Assembly (NCBI GenBank): GCA_965216365.1
Contig: CBDCFT010000081.1
Coordinates: 62,001 to 126,000 of the forward strand
From: CBDCFT01 sp965216365
GTDB lineage: Bacteria; Pseudomonadota; Gammaproteobacteria; Arenicellales; CBDCFT01
Length of the DNA: 64,000 nt
Reading direction: 5' to 3'
Positions 32,986-41,677 of this stretch are shown one piece after another (position 1 is the stretch's first letter; the number at the start of each line of letters is the position of its first letter). A model generated the notes under the pieces. The model did no database searches and had not been told where the DNA came from. It saw only the letters and a list, made by a program, of their open reading frames with translations. The position numbers and the translations under genes were made by a program.

Positions 32986-33883
32986 TTTTACAAGCGGGTT
33001 CTGGAGCTGGTTCATTGCCATTCCCGTTGTTTTGGGATTGATCGGTTGTCTTTGGCTGATACTGGGTAACAACGGAGGTAAAGCGGTAACGGAAGAAACG
33101 ACAGATCATGTCTGGGATGGAGACCTGCGCGAATACAATAATCCCCTGCCACGCTGGTGGCTAAACATGTTCGTCATTACGCTGATTTTTGGCGCGATAT
33201 ATCTGATTCTTTATCCCGGATTAGGCGCGTTTAAGGGTTTGCTGGGCTGGACGGAACTGAATCGTTACGAAGCGGAAGTACAGGCCGCCAACGATGAGTT
33301 CGGCCCGTTATATGCGCAGTACGCCGCAACCGACGCGAAAGAATTGATCAAAAATCCGGATGCAATGAAAACCGGTGCACGTTTGTTTTCAACCTATTGC
33401 ACAACATGCCACGGCTCGGATGCGCGCGGTGCGAGAGGCTTTCCGAATTTGCGTGATGCGGATTGGTTATACGGTGGTGAACCGGATCAAATCGAAACAT
33501 CTATTCTGCAGGGACGAAATGGTGTCATGCCACCCTGGGGTGCTGTCCTGAAAGAAGAAAATCAGTTAATTGAAGTGGCTGAGTACGTGCGCTCACTTGC
33601 CGGCAAGGAAGTGGATTCGGGTGTCGCCACGAAAGGCGAGCAACACTACAATAGTCTATGTGCATCGTGTCACGGGCCGGACGGTGCAGGTAACGTACAA
33701 CTCGGAGCACCCAATCTGACTGACGATGTTTGGTTGTATGGCGGCTCCCAGCGGGCCATCATTCAATCCGTCGAACAAGGACGTAACGGTATCATGCCCG
33801 CACATGGCGAATTTCTGGGCAAAGAAAAATCCCACTTGCTGGCGGCTTATGTCTATAGCTTGTCGCAGGAAGCGGCGGAATAG
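32978..33883 (+). CDS. ccoP: cbb3 oxidase diheme cytochrome c subunit
   Basis: About 301 residues from the ATG at 32978. Two N-terminal spans (FIAIPVVLGLIGCLWLIL and NMFVITLIFGAIYLILYPGLG), with the DGDLREYNNPLPRWW motif between. Two c-type hemes: YCTTCHGSDARGARGFPNL and CASCHGPDGAGNVQLGAPNL, each followed by a Met ligand loop (NGVMPPWG, NGIMPAHG). Electron entry point of the oxidase. Confidence 0.97.
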   Translation: MPDFTSGFWSWFIAIPVVLGLIGCLWLILGNNGGKAVTEETTDHVWDGDLREYNNPLPRWWLNMFVITLIFGAIYLILYPGLGAFKGLLGWTELNRYEAEVQAANDEFGPLYAQYAATDAKELIKNPDAMKTGARLFSTYCTTCHGSDARGARGFPNLRDADWLYGGEPDQIETSILQGRNGVMPPWGAVLKEENQLIEVAEYVRSLAGKEVDSGVATKGEQHYNSLCASCHGPDGAGNVQLGAPNLTDDVWLYGGSQRAIIQSVEQGRNGIMPAHGEFLGKEKSHLLAAYVYSLSQEAAE

Positions 33884-33911
33884 ATTTTAGTGCGGCAACC
33901 CGCTCCTCTAT

Positions 33912-34163
33912 ATGCAAAAAGTTATCGCTGTACTATGGCCTTCGTTTTTGATTGCAGGGTTGGCTACGATCCTATGCTTTGCTGTACTTGATCCTTTCGA
34001 CCTGGCCGAAATATCAGGCTTTCCTGAACTGAGCCGTATCGCGGTTTACAGTATCGTGTTTCTTTGTTTGTGGGTGTTAACCACGCTTTCGTCATTACTG
34101 ACTCTGTACTTTTTGCGACCCTTACCCAGGGTCAGGGATGCGTTAGATGAACGCACCTCATAA
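33912..34163 (+). CDS. small membrane protein of the cbb3 locus
   Basis: An 83-residue protein with two spans (VLWPSFLIAGLATILCFAVL and IAVYSIVFLCLWVLTTLSSLLTLYFL) and a conserved-looking DPFDLAEISGF between. Similar short proteins are common between ccoP and ccoG in gammaproteobacteria; role unknown. It overlaps ccoG by 17 bases. Confidence 0.75.
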   Translation: MQKVIAVLWPSFLIAGLATILCFAVLDPFDLAEISGFPELSRIAVYSIVFLCLWVLTTLSSLLTLYFLRPLPRVRDALDERTS

Positions 34164-35556
34164 ACCGAAACAACAGGACAAGAATAAACAGGACGATTTC
34201 GAGCAACAGCTTTACGAAACGCGTCAAAAAATATATCCCCGCCTGGTTCACGGCATCTTTGCCCGCTTGCGTACCAGTGCGGTTATTATTTTACTTGGAC
34301 TATTTTACGGTGTAGCCTGGCTGCGCTGGGACGGTCACCAGGCCGTTCTGTTCGACCTGCCCGCGCGTAAATTTTATATATTCGGTCTGACCTTCTGGCC
34401 GCAGGATTTCTTCTACCTGTCTGCACTGCTAATCGTCGCGGCCCTGTCATTATTCTTCTTCACGGCACTTGCCGGTCGCTTGTGGTGTGGTTACGCCTGT
34501 CCGCAAACGGTCTGGACCGAGGCATTCCTGTGGATAGAACGCAAGATCGAGGGCGACCGAAACAAACAGATAAAACTGGATAAAGCGCCGTTCAGCGCAC
34601 ACAAGTTTTCAATCAAGGCGACCAAGCATTTTATCTGGATTGTGTTCGCGCTGTGGACGGGCTTTACTTTCGTCGGTTATTTCACACCGATTCTCGAACT
34701 GGGTCAGAAAATAGTCAGCCTGAGCACCGGTCCCTGGGAAACATTCTGGATTTTATTCTACGGTTTCGCCACTTACGGCAATGCCGGTTGGTTACGCGAA
34801 CAAGTGTGTATTTACATGTGCCCCTACGCACGTTTTCAAAGCGCGATGTTCGACAAGAACACACTTATCATTTCCTATGATCCGAAACGCGGAGAGCCAC
34901 GCGGCTCGCGCAAACGCAGTGTTGATCCAAAGTCGATTGGTCTCGGCGACTGTATCGATTGCACGCTGTGCGTACAGGTATGTCCTACCGGAATCGATAT
35001 TCGCGACGGTTTGCAATACCAGTGCATAGGTTGCGCCGCCTGCATCGACGCCTGCGATAACGTGATGGACAAAATCGGCTATCCCAAAGGCCTTATCAAA
35101 TACACCACGGAAAACACGGTCGAGGGTAATAAAGCAAAAGTTCTGCGGCCACGCGTCATACTGTACGGGTTCATATTGTTAGCCGTGTTGAGCGCGGTAG
35201 CGTTTGGCATTGCTACCCGTACTCCGGTAGGGTTAGATGTGATTCGCGATCGCAATTCATTATATCGCGAAACAGATGAAGGCCTGATTGAAAATGTTTA
35301 TACGTTAAAAATATTGAATAAAAGCCATCAAGAGCATGAATTTGAAATTTCCGCCAGCGGAATTGAGCACCTGAACGTACTGCTTGATAAATCGGAAATT
35401 CGCGTCCCATCCGGTCAGGTGATGGATGTGCCTGCGCGTTTGCAAGCCGATCCGGTCGATTTGTACAGCCGGCGCAGTGATGTGTTTTTTACCATACGCT
35501 CGCTGACCGACGAGAAAATACAAACTAGTGAAGAGGCCCGGTTTCTTGGCCCTTAG
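34147..35556 (+). CDS. ccoG: cbb3 maturation / Cu reductase protein CcoG (FixG/RdxA)
   Basis: A 469-residue polytopic protein with Fe-S centres. AGRLWCGYACPQTVWTE and CIYMCPYARFQ precede a ferredoxin region with CIDCTLCVQVCPTGIDIR and CIGCAACIDACD (two [4Fe-4S] motifs); the C-terminal domain after the last span has an Ig-like fold (ILNKSHQEHEFEIS). Known to reduce Cu(II) for insertion into cbb3 oxidase. Adjacent to fixH and the SafE-like gene, as in other cbb3 loci. Confidence 0.95.
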   Translation: MNAPHKPKQQDKNKQDDFEQQLYETRQKIYPRLVHGIFARLRTSAVIILLGLFYGVAWLRWDGHQAVLFDLPARKFYIFGLTFWPQDFFYLSALLIVAALSLFFFTALAGRLWCGYACPQTVWTEAFLWIERKIEGDRNKQIKLDKAPFSAHKFSIKATKHFIWIVFALWTGFTFVGYFTPILELGQKIVSLSTGPWETFWILFYGFATYGNAGWLREQVCIYMCPYARFQSAMFDKNTLIISYDPKRGEPRGSRKRSVDPKSIGLGDCIDCTLCVQVCPTGIDIRDGLQYQCIGCAACIDACDNVMDKIGYPKGLIKYTTENTVEGNKAKVLRPRVILYGFILLAVLSAVAFGIATRTPVGLDVIRDRNSLYRETDEGLIENVYTLKILNKSHQEHEFEISASGIEHLNVLLDKSEIRVPSGQVMDVPARLQADPVDLYSRRSDVFFTIRSLTDEKIQTSEEARFLGP

Positions 35557-35581
35557 CAATCAATGACAACTGACATGGATA

Positions 35582-36106
35582 ATGATGACTGATAGTCTGC
35601 CAACACCACCAGCACCTTGGTACCGGCAGCCCATGGTCTGGTTCATTATCGGCATACCACTATCCAGTGTCGTCGTCGGTATCGTCATGTTGACACTCTC
35701 GATTCAATCTTACGACGGACTCGTCGTGGACGACTATTACAAACGCGGCAAGGAAATTAATCGCGTACTGGAAAGAGACCTGTATGCCGGAAAGAACAAC
35801 ATTAAAGCCAAGGTGCGGCTGAATCCGGACAACCTGATTGTCGACGTGGAATCAAATGACACTTACGCCCTCGGGTCTGAAATTGAAATACAGTTTTTAC
35901 ATCCCACTCAATCCGGCAAGGATTTCCGCTTGCGCGCAGGTCAATACGGCCCCGGACAATACCGCGCGGACATTTCACATCTTCCTGTGGGGCGCTGGAT
36001 TGTACAAATCGGTACACCGCTATGGCGCCTGGTAACCAATGTGAATATTCAACAACCCACCGGGTTTACTATGCGGCCTCTATCATCGGACAGGATCGGT
36101 AACTGA
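35582..36106 (+). CDS. ccoH: FixH-family cbb3 assembly protein
   Basis: A 174-residue protein with one N-terminal span (MVWFIIGIPLSSVVVGIVMLTLSI) and a periplasmic domain; VDDYYKRGKEINRVLERD and the C-terminal FRLRAGQYGPGQYRADISHLPVGRW are typical FixH/CcoH features. It works with CcoI/CcoS in cbb3 assembly. ATGATG start; the second ATG is an alternative. Five bases separate it from the next gene. Confidence 0.9.
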   Translation: MMTDSLPTPPAPWYRQPMVWFIIGIPLSSVVVGIVMLTLSIQSYDGLVVDDYYKRGKEINRVLERDLYAGKNNIKAKVRLNPDNLIVDVESNDTYALGSEIEIQFLHPTQSGKDFRLRAGQYGPGQYRADISHLPVGRWIVQIGTPLWRLVTNVNIQQPTGFTMRPLSSDRIGN

Positions 36107-36111
36107 ACAAT

Positions 36112-36882
36112 ATGACGACGACACTGCTCATGGCTGCGTTTGCCGCTGGATTGTTCGGTTCGGTGCACTGCATCGGCATGTGCAGCGGCATCGCCGGCCT
36201 GTTAAATGCGGGTTTAAAACAGGGTAATCAAAGACGTCGCATCTTGTACCAACTGGCGTACAACATCGGCCGAATCATGAGTTACTCGATAGCCGGCGCG
36301 ATTGCGGGATACATTGGTCATCGCTCGCTGGCATTCTTTACCCCAGAACACGCGCGTTCAATCGGTGCGACAATTGCCGGTGGATTTATGATTGCGCTGG
36401 GATTTTATATCGCCGGTTGGTGGCGCGGTCTCGCCGTGCTGGAACGCGGCGGACAACGCGTGTGGAAAACCATCGAACCGTTGAGTCGCCGCTTCTTACC
36501 CGTAAAACACTGGCCCCAAGCTGTGGCTGTGGGCGCCGTATGGGGTTGGCTGCCCTGCGGTTTGGTTTATGCCAACCTCGCCTGGTCACTTACAGTGGGT
36601 GGCGCGTTAAACGGTGCATTATTAATGCTGACGTTTGGTTTGGGAACATTGCCTACATTACTACTGGTTGGCACAACCGCTGATCGTCTGCTTCAGATAC
36701 GATCGGTGCCGGTTGTTCGACACGCCGCGGGAGCCATCATTATTGCATTTGGGCTATTCATGTTTGTCGGGCCATCCATGCCCGGGCACGGCAACCATGC
36801 GTTTCAGATGGAAGAAACACAAATCAAACACTCCGTAACCCACTCACGCATTCCTGGTCAGTTCCATGATACTGTCGCGTAG
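36112..36882 (+). CDS. SafE/TauE-like membrane protein (cytochrome biogenesis type)
   Basis: A 256-residue six-span protein: LLMAAFAAGLFGSVHCIGMCSGIAGLL holds the H-C-x-G-M-C-S-G motif of UreH-type heavy-metal transporters regularly found after fixH in cbb3 loci; GWLPCGLVYANLAWSL is the second motif. Proposed role: copper or reductant transport during oxidase assembly. The last 39 bases overlap the 3' end of the convergent hemerythrin gene. Confidence 0.88.
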   Translation: MTTTLLMAAFAAGLFGSVHCIGMCSGIAGLLNAGLKQGNQRRRILYQLAYNIGRIMSYSIAGAIAGYIGHRSLAFFTPEHARSIGATIAGGFMIALGFYIAGWWRGLAVLERGGQRVWKTIEPLSRRFLPVKHWPQAVAVGAVWGWLPCGLVYANLAWSLTVGGALNGALLMLTFGLGTLPTLLLVGTTADRLLQIRSVPVVRHAAGAIIIAFGLFMFVGPSMPGHGNHAFQMEETQIKHSVTHSRIPGQFHDTVA

Positions 36883-37395
36883 TTGCTGGTAGTCTTCTTC
36901 CACCTCATCGCCAAATACAGGGTCACCTTTCCAGTCGGTAGCGTATTCGATTTTCTGCCAGTCCGATTTGCTCAGACTACCCGCCGCCGTTGGCAATATT
37001 TCGGTTTCCTCAAGGCGCATGTGACTAAAAATGTCAGCAATGTATTTTCGCCCCTGATTGATGATCGATTCCCGTGCAACAGGTTCATCCTGAATAATTG
37101 CTTCGAATAGCGCTTGAAGCTGCAGCCCATCGAGCGCCAGTTGCTTATGCTCCGATTCCAGTTTATCGATTATTTTTTTCTTGGATGCGTCGCGCTCAGC
37201 TAACAAGTCAAATAAAACATCTTCCTTGGGGTGATGCACCACATCCTGGTAGTCGGTGACATACTTCATTGCTTCGGAAATCACTGCGAAATTCACTTCT
37301 TCCTCGTTTTCAATTTTGTCGATCTGCGATTCCATGAATTTCAAAATACGCGCGAAATTGCGATGATCTGTTTCCAGTTGTTGTACCAGTTCCAT
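36844..37395 (-). CDS. hemerythrin HHE-domain protein
   Basis: A 183-residue protein: TDHRNFARILKFM, VVHHPKEDVLFDLLAERD, LESEHKQLALDG and FSHMRLEETEILPTAAGSL supply the His/Glu ligands of an HHE di-iron bundle. Its C-terminal DWKGDPVFGDEVEEDYQQL matches the style of the hemerythrin at 1855-2433, so the two are paralogues. Divergent from the DksA-like gene across an Fnr/Dnr box. Confidence 0.9.
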   Translation of the reverse strand: MELVQQLETDHRNFARILKFMESQIDKIENEEEVNFAVISEAMKYVTDYQDVVHHPKEDVLFDLLAERDASKKKIIDKLESEHKQLALDGLQLQALFEAIIQDEPVARESIINQGRKYIADIFSHMRLEETEILPTAAGSLSKSDWQKIEYATDWKGDPVFGDEVEEDYQQLRDSIMELTRNA

Positions 37396-37450
37396 GCTAG
37401 ATTCCCGGTTGAATTTACGTTAACAATTTCACGGATTGCTGCGTGTTGAC

Positions 37451-37491
37451 TTGATGTAAGTCAATAATTGACGATTAACAAACCGTACAGT
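37451..37491. promoter_or_regulatory. Fnr/Dnr box, hemerythrin / dksA-like divergent promoter
   Basis: TTGATGTAAGTCAA (37451-37464), exact TTGAT-N4-GTCAA. For the rightward gene TACAGT (37486-37491) is a possible -10, with a start near 37499 at class II spacing. It lies 56 bases from the divergent hemerythrin start. Confidence 0.72.
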
Positions 37492-37529
37492 GTGAATTTG
37501 AACACTATACTTTGACAGATATCAAGACC

Positions 37530-37919
37530 ATGCATGAAAAAGACGTTACTGAATACAAAAAAAGGCTAGTAACCCTGCGCGCCGAGCTGACGGAGCAAGT
37601 TGATGACGACCTTGAAGAAACTCATCGGGAAATACACGCCCAAACCAGCGATGGCACCGGCGACTCCGGCGATATTGCCATGACGGATCAGGTGTCGCAC
37701 CTCGGACTTGCGGCGGCGAGCCGGCACTCCGAACAATTACACGCCGTCATTGAAGCGCTGGAGCGCATAAAACAAGGAACCTACGGCATATGTATCGACT
37801 GTGACCAGTCAATCGGCGAAAAACGCCTGCTTGCAGATCCCGCGGTATACCGATGCATCGACTGTCAGGAAAAAAGCGAACGCACGTTTGATGAAAAGGA
37901 TGCAACACCGAGCTTATAA
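37530..37919 (+). CDS. TraR/DksA-family zinc-finger protein
   Basis: About 129 residues from the ATG at 37530. N-terminal coiled-coil region (YKKRLVTLRAELTEQVDDDLEETHREIH), conserved DSGDIAMTDQ, then a four-cysteine zinc finger CIDC-x16-CIDC (YGICIDCDQSIGEKRLLADPA...). DksA-like proteins bind RNA polymerase to adjust transcription. Shorter than DksA. Likely induced under low oxygen or NO from the box upstream. Confidence 0.88.
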   Translation: MHEKDVTEYKKRLVTLRAELTEQVDDDLEETHREIHAQTSDGTGDSGDIAMTDQVSHLGLAAASRHSEQLHAVIEALERIKQGTYGICIDCDQSIGEKRLLADPAVYRCIDCQEKSERTFDEKDATPSL

Positions 37920-37931
37920 GCGAATTCGTAA

Positions 37932-39551
37932 TTAGAGGCGAATCGCCTGAATATTCTTCCAAATCGAATCAGGATCGAACGCACCTTCCGAATCAATGGG
38001 AACGCAATGGTGACGTTCTTCCATCGATAACGGCTCTGCATATTCCTGCTGATATTTCAAAACATCGAGCGTCGCCTCGGAAGCATCCGATTTTGATTCA
38101 AGCCGTTGTTTGATCCGCCGCCGCAACGTTTCCGGCGAAGCCTGAATGTTCAGTATGACGTAGGACGTGTTCAATTCCTCGGCCAGCTTGCGAAACATCT
38201 GCCGGTCACCTGATTGTAAAAACGTTGCATCAACCAGAACGGGGTAACCTGCCGCAACGATTTTTCGGGCAAGTACCAGCAACCGGCCGTACACGGCTCG
38301 ATTGATATCTTTGGAGTACAACCCTTCTCCGGTTTCGCTATGACTGTCCGCCTGACCGGATAACCCCGCAAGACGTTTGCGTTCGATATCGGAGCGTACA
38401 CGAATCATGTCCGCAGACTGCAATAGCCGCTCACTGATAAAGGTCTTGCCACAACCGGATAAACCGTGGGTGATAATGATCGGCGTGTTACCGGCGGGTT
38501 TTGTATAGTGTTTCGCCAGGGCAACATGACGTTCAAACCCGGCTTGAACAGTTTTCATCGAATGTTTACTGTCGCTGATTTGTTGCAACTTGATACATGC
38601 GACTTTTGCCCGCACCATCGCACGATAGGTGAGATAGTGTCTTAGCAAATACAACCCTGCATAATCGCCCGAAGCTTCGAGATATTTGTTTAGAAACAGA
38701 CGCCCTTGACGACTACGCTGATGATAGGCGAGATCCATAAGAAAGAAGGCAATTTCACTGATAGTATCGATCCAACGCAAATCGGCATTAAATTCCAGGC
38801 AGTCGAAAGCGACTATCCGGTTATTCAACAGGGTCAAATTACCGAGGTGCAAGTCTCCGTGGCATTCGCGCACGAAACCGTCACGCTTGCGTTGTTCGAA
38901 GCGGGCTTGGTTATTCCGCAATGACTCTTGCGTCCATCCTTCAATCGCTTGCAGGGCATCTCGCAACCCGATTGATTTGGTGCACGGCGCGCAGAAGGCA
39001 AAGTTATCCAATACCTGCTGTGTAACAGATTCGTATGTAGCAAATTCACTGTCCCATCCAGCGGGTACCAGACTTGCATGAAAATCGGCAATATCGGCAG
39101 CAAATTCATCTATTTGAGCCGATGATAACTCCCGTTGCTTAAGATAGCGGTCAAGCTGGTGATTCTGATCGAATTGCCGCATCTTGACTGCGTATTCGAT
39201 CGCTTCGCCCTTGCCGTCCAGTTCGGGCCGATCACAGCTTCCAGTTATTGAGACAACCCCCAGATAGAGATCGGATGCCGTGCGTTTATTCAAACGAACT
39301 TCTTCGTTGCAATAAAATTTTCGTTTTTCCAGCGTACTGAAATCAACGAAACCCAGGTCAACCGGTTTCTTGATCTTGTAGACGAATAGACCGGTCAACA
39401 AAACATAGGAGATGTGCGTTTCGATAACTTCAATGTGCGATACCGCATGCCCAAATTGACCGGGTTCGGACAACGCAGCAACCAGTTTTTGTGTGTTTAA
39501 GCTTTGTTCTTGTTTGGCAGTCAATAGCGGACTCGCAGCGAGATATTTCAT
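37932..39551 (-). CDS. fused phosphotransferase-like and AAA/P-loop kinase protein
   Basis: A 539-residue two-domain protein. The N-terminal half (about 1-340) is an aminoglycoside-phosphotransferase/kinase-like fold with ECHGDLHLGNL (catalytic HGDLHxxN) and VAFDCLEFN. The C-terminal half (355-539) is a P-loop kinase with THGLSGCGKTFIS (Walker A) and VLVDATFL. Such fusions are conserved in many proteobacteria near universal stress and Hsp20 genes; the substrate is not known. Divergent from hsp20 across an Fnr/Dnr box, so both may be induced together. Confidence 0.85.
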   Translation of the reverse strand: MKYLAASPLLTAKQEQSLNTQKLVAALSEPGQFGHAVSHIEVIETHISYVLLTGLFVYKIKKPVDLGFVDFSTLEKRKFYCNEEVRLNKRTASDLYLGVVSITGSCDRPELDGKGEAIEYAVKMRQFDQNHQLDRYLKQRELSSAQIDEFAADIADFHASLVPAGWDSEFATYESVTQQVLDNFAFCAPCTKSIGLRDALQAIEGWTQESLRNNQARFEQRKRDGFVRECHGDLHLGNLTLLNNRIVAFDCLEFNADLRWIDTISEIAFFLMDLAYHQRSRQGRLFLNKYLEASGDYAGLYLLRHYLTYRAMVRAKVACIKLQQISDSKHSMKTVQAGFERHVALAKHYTKPAGNTPIIITHGLSGCGKTFISERLLQSADMIRVRSDIERKRLAGLSGQADSHSETGEGLYSKDINRAVYGRLLVLARKIVAAGYPVLVDATFLQSGDRQMFRKLAEELNTSYVILNIQASPETLRRRIKQRLESKSDASEATLDVLKYQQEYAEPLSMEERHHCVPIDSEGAFDPDSIWKNIQAIRL

Positions 39552-39589
39552 TTCCTATGGGTAGTCTGGGCCAACTGATTCCAGGATTT

Positions 39590-39626
39590 TTGACTCAAAT
39601 CAAAACCTGCACTTCGGACTTAATAC
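39590..39626. promoter_or_regulatory. Fnr/Dnr box, kinase / hsp20 divergent promoter
   Basis: TTGACTCAAATCAA (39590-39603), exact TTGAC-N4-ATCAA. TAATAC (39621-39626) is a possible -10 for hsp20. The box lies 39 bases from the divergent kinase-fusion start. Confidence 0.68.
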
Positions 39627-39665
39627 AGAATATCAACATTGATCTTTTCATGTAAGGAGATAGAA

Positions 39666-40124
39666 ATGGCAGAGTTAGTACGATCAAAAGAGTCCCAACC
39701 AAAATGGGGTGTTTTTAGTGATGACCTCGACAATATGTTCGAAGGTTTTTTTCGTCCGATGCGCCGGATGACAGAGGAGAGCGACGGCAGTTTTGTCCCG
39801 GCAGTCGATGTGCTCGAAAACGAAACGAAGTACACCGTGAAAGCGGAACTGCCCGGTGTAAAAAAAGAAGACATTGATGTTTCCATCAACAACGGCGTTC
39901 TCACCATCAACGGTGAAACCCGTATTGAAGAAGAAGAAAAGGATAAAGAAGGTCGAATTATTCGCCGCGAACGCCGGTTTGGGAAGTATGTGCGCAGCAT
40001 GCAGTTGGGAGGCGTCGTAGACGAATCCGCCATCAAGGCGAGTTACAAAGATGGCATATTAGAGCTTGAACTACCCAAAGTAGAAGAAGCAAAGCCCAAG
40101 AAAGTCGATATTCAGATTCAATGA
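39666..40124 (+). CDS. Hsp20/alpha-crystallin small heat-shock protein
   Basis: About 152 residues from the ATG at 39666, preceded by AAGGAGA. Alpha-crystallin domain: FVPAVDVLENETKYTVKAELPGVKKEDIDVSINNGVLTINGE, RRFGKYVRSMQL and the C-terminal ASYKDGILELELPK, ending near a short tail. ATP-independent holdase. Neighbourhood with universal stress protein and an Fnr/Dnr box suggests low-oxygen induction, as for alpha-crystallins in other bacteria. Confidence 0.95.
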   Translation: MAELVRSKESQPKWGVFSDDLDNMFEGFFRPMRRMTEESDGSFVPAVDVLENETKYTVKAELPGVKKEDIDVSINNGVLTINGETRIEEEEKDKEGRIIRRERRFGKYVRSMQLGGVVDESAIKASYKDGILELELPKVEEAKPKKVDIQIQ

Positions 40125-40152
40125 TTTTCTGACCAGCTGCAATCCGGTATTG

Positions 40153-40178
40153 GAACGACCGCGACCAGGCGGTCGTTC
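40153..40178 (+). terminator. hairpin after hsp20
   Basis: GAACGACCGC and GCGGTCGTTC form a perfect 10-bp stem with a 6-base loop, 29 bases after the hsp20 stop. The following TACTGTGT lacks a solid T run, so termination strength is uncertain. Confidence 0.6.
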
Positions 40179-40235
40179 TACTGTGTCAAACCGAATAACA
40201 CTCCTGGTATCGTATAATCGCCACATCGAAAAACG

Positions 40236-40276
40236 TTGATCCCGATCATACTTTCATTGAATAGGCTGTCTATAAT
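40236..40276 (+). promoter_or_regulatory. Fnr/Dnr-like promoter of universal stress gene
   Basis: TTGATCCCGATCAT (40236-40249) matches the box except for the last base; a perfect TATAAT stands at 40271-40276, giving a start near 40284 and class II spacing of about 41.5 bases. UspA-type genes in this setting are often Anr/Dnr targets. Confidence 0.6.
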
Positions 40277-40307
40277 GAACAACGTCCGTTGACATGACGA
40301 TACGAAC

Positions 40308-41129
40308 ATGACATTTAAAACCATTTCGGTTTACGTGGACGACCACGACGATTGTGTTGACAGAATCCGGGTTGCACTGGCTATTGCACAACGGTTCGGA
40401 GCGCATGTTAACGGACTGTACGTGCGCCGCAGCCTGCAGATTCCAACGGTAACGCAAATCGAAAGCGGCACGGGTTTGATTGAAGCCCAGCAAACCATGA
40501 TCAATGAACTGGAAGTCGCCGCTTCATCCCGGTTCAGCGACACGGTAAAAAGCGCATCCCCTGAAGTCGTTACGGAATGGCGCGTACTCGACGGGCCACG
40601 TAATGACGAATTAGAAAACCAGGCACGCTACTCGGACCTGTTAATAATCGGGCCGCCGAGCACAAACCCCGATGAAACCGGCATTACCGACTCGATAGTC
40701 TTGAATACCGGCGGGCCGGTACTCGCGCTGCCCAACGGCGTCAGCACCGTACCTGGGCGACATGTGCTTATCGGTTGGAATGGCAGCCGTGAAGCAGCCC
40801 GGGCCGTGCACGATGCGATACCTTTCATCAAAACGGCCGAGCAAATTCGAGTAACATCGATTCATACGCCGCAAAACGTTGATGCCGATCAGGCTGCCAG
40901 ATGCTGCGCTCATCTGGCTAAACACGGGCTGGAAGCGGTTTCGGAAAATCATATTCTGGATCGTACCCATGATGCGGGAAAGAAATTATTGGAACTCGCG
41001 GACGAGCAAATGACCGATCTCATCGTCATCGGAGCCTATGCGCATCGGCGCATACGCGAGATCGTATTCGGCGGCGTCACCAGGGACTTGCTCATAGACT
41101 TGAAAATACCCGTGTTCATGTCTCACTAA
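40308..41129 (+). CDS. tandem universal stress protein
   Basis: A 273-residue protein with two UspA units. Unit one (1-140): KTISVYVDDHDDCVDRIRVALAIAQRFGAHVNGLYV and DLLIIGPPS; unit two (148-273): HVLIGWNGSREAARAVHDAIP and DLIVIGAYAHRRIREIVFGGVTRDLL, the latter carrying the G-x2-G-x9-G nucleotide-binding pattern in part. General stress or energy-status protein. Confidence 0.92.
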   Translation: MTFKTISVYVDDHDDCVDRIRVALAIAQRFGAHVNGLYVRRSLQIPTVTQIESGTGLIEAQQTMINELEVAASSRFSDTVKSASPEVVTEWRVLDGPRNDELENQARYSDLLIIGPPSTNPDETGITDSIVLNTGGPVLALPNGVSTVPGRHVLIGWNGSREAARAVHDAIPFIKTAEQIRVTSIHTPQNVDADQAARCCAHLAKHGLEAVSENHILDRTHDAGKKLLELADEQMTDLIVIGAYAHRRIREIVFGGVTRDLLIDLKIPVFMSH

Positions 41130-41151
41130 AAACCAACCCAGGAACAATACT

Positions 41152-41589
41152 TTGAAATCATTCTTGTTCGCCTCACGGTTTACCGTTCTATTTGTCATTA
41201 GTGTTCTGGTTTTCAGTGGCTGCGCCGCCATTCGCAAAGTTACCTATCCGCCCAATTTCACTTATCTGGAAAAGAAGACAGTCACCTCGTCCATGCATCA
41301 ACTTGCGGTCAGTATCGAAAAACTGGACAGCGTGCTGCGGGAAATGGGCGACGACGTATCGGCGCCCGAACGCGAGCGCGTCATTAGCCAGTTAAACAAC
41401 ATGGAGTCAATCGCGAATAATCTCGGTGCCGGCACACAAGTGACCAATCATCTGCTGCTCGATCAACATATCGATCAGTTCAAATCCGACGTCATTAGCG
41501 CGCGGCGTTCAGTTGAATCGGAGCCACCTAACTTTTATCTGGTTGGACGCCTGTCTGGAAGCTGTACCGGTTGTCATGTGCTGCGATAA
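41152..41589 (+). CDS. lipoprotein with C-terminal heme-binding CxxCH
   Basis: A 145-residue protein from a TTG at 41152 (AGGAA upstream). A lipobox LVFSGC (Cys at about 24) ends the signal peptide; the body is helical (KKTVTSSMHQLAVSIEKLDS, ERVISQLNNMESIAN). The only c-type heme motif is CTGCH, three residues from the C terminus, the arrangement seen in four-helix cytochromes of the c' / c556 type. Cytochromes c' bind NO. I cannot identify a distal ligand with certainty. It sits between universal stress protein and fixL genes. Confidence 0.75.
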   Translation: MKSFLFASRFTVLFVISVLVFSGCAAIRKVTYPPNFTYLEKKTVTSSMHQLAVSIEKLDSVLREMGDDVSAPERERVISQLNNMESIANNLGAGTQVTNHLLLDQHIDQFKSDVISARRSVESEPPNFYLVGRLSGSCTGCHVLR

Positions 41590-41677
41590 ACCGTACTCGG
41601 TCGTCAGCCATGACTTAGCAATCACTAATCGATAGAATATCCGCCACAAACAACGAGCATAGTTCAACACCTCGTCT

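Noticed and set aside
40153..40178. A confident Rho-independent terminator
   Set aside because: The hairpin is perfect but no T run follows, so it is listed only at moderate confidence.
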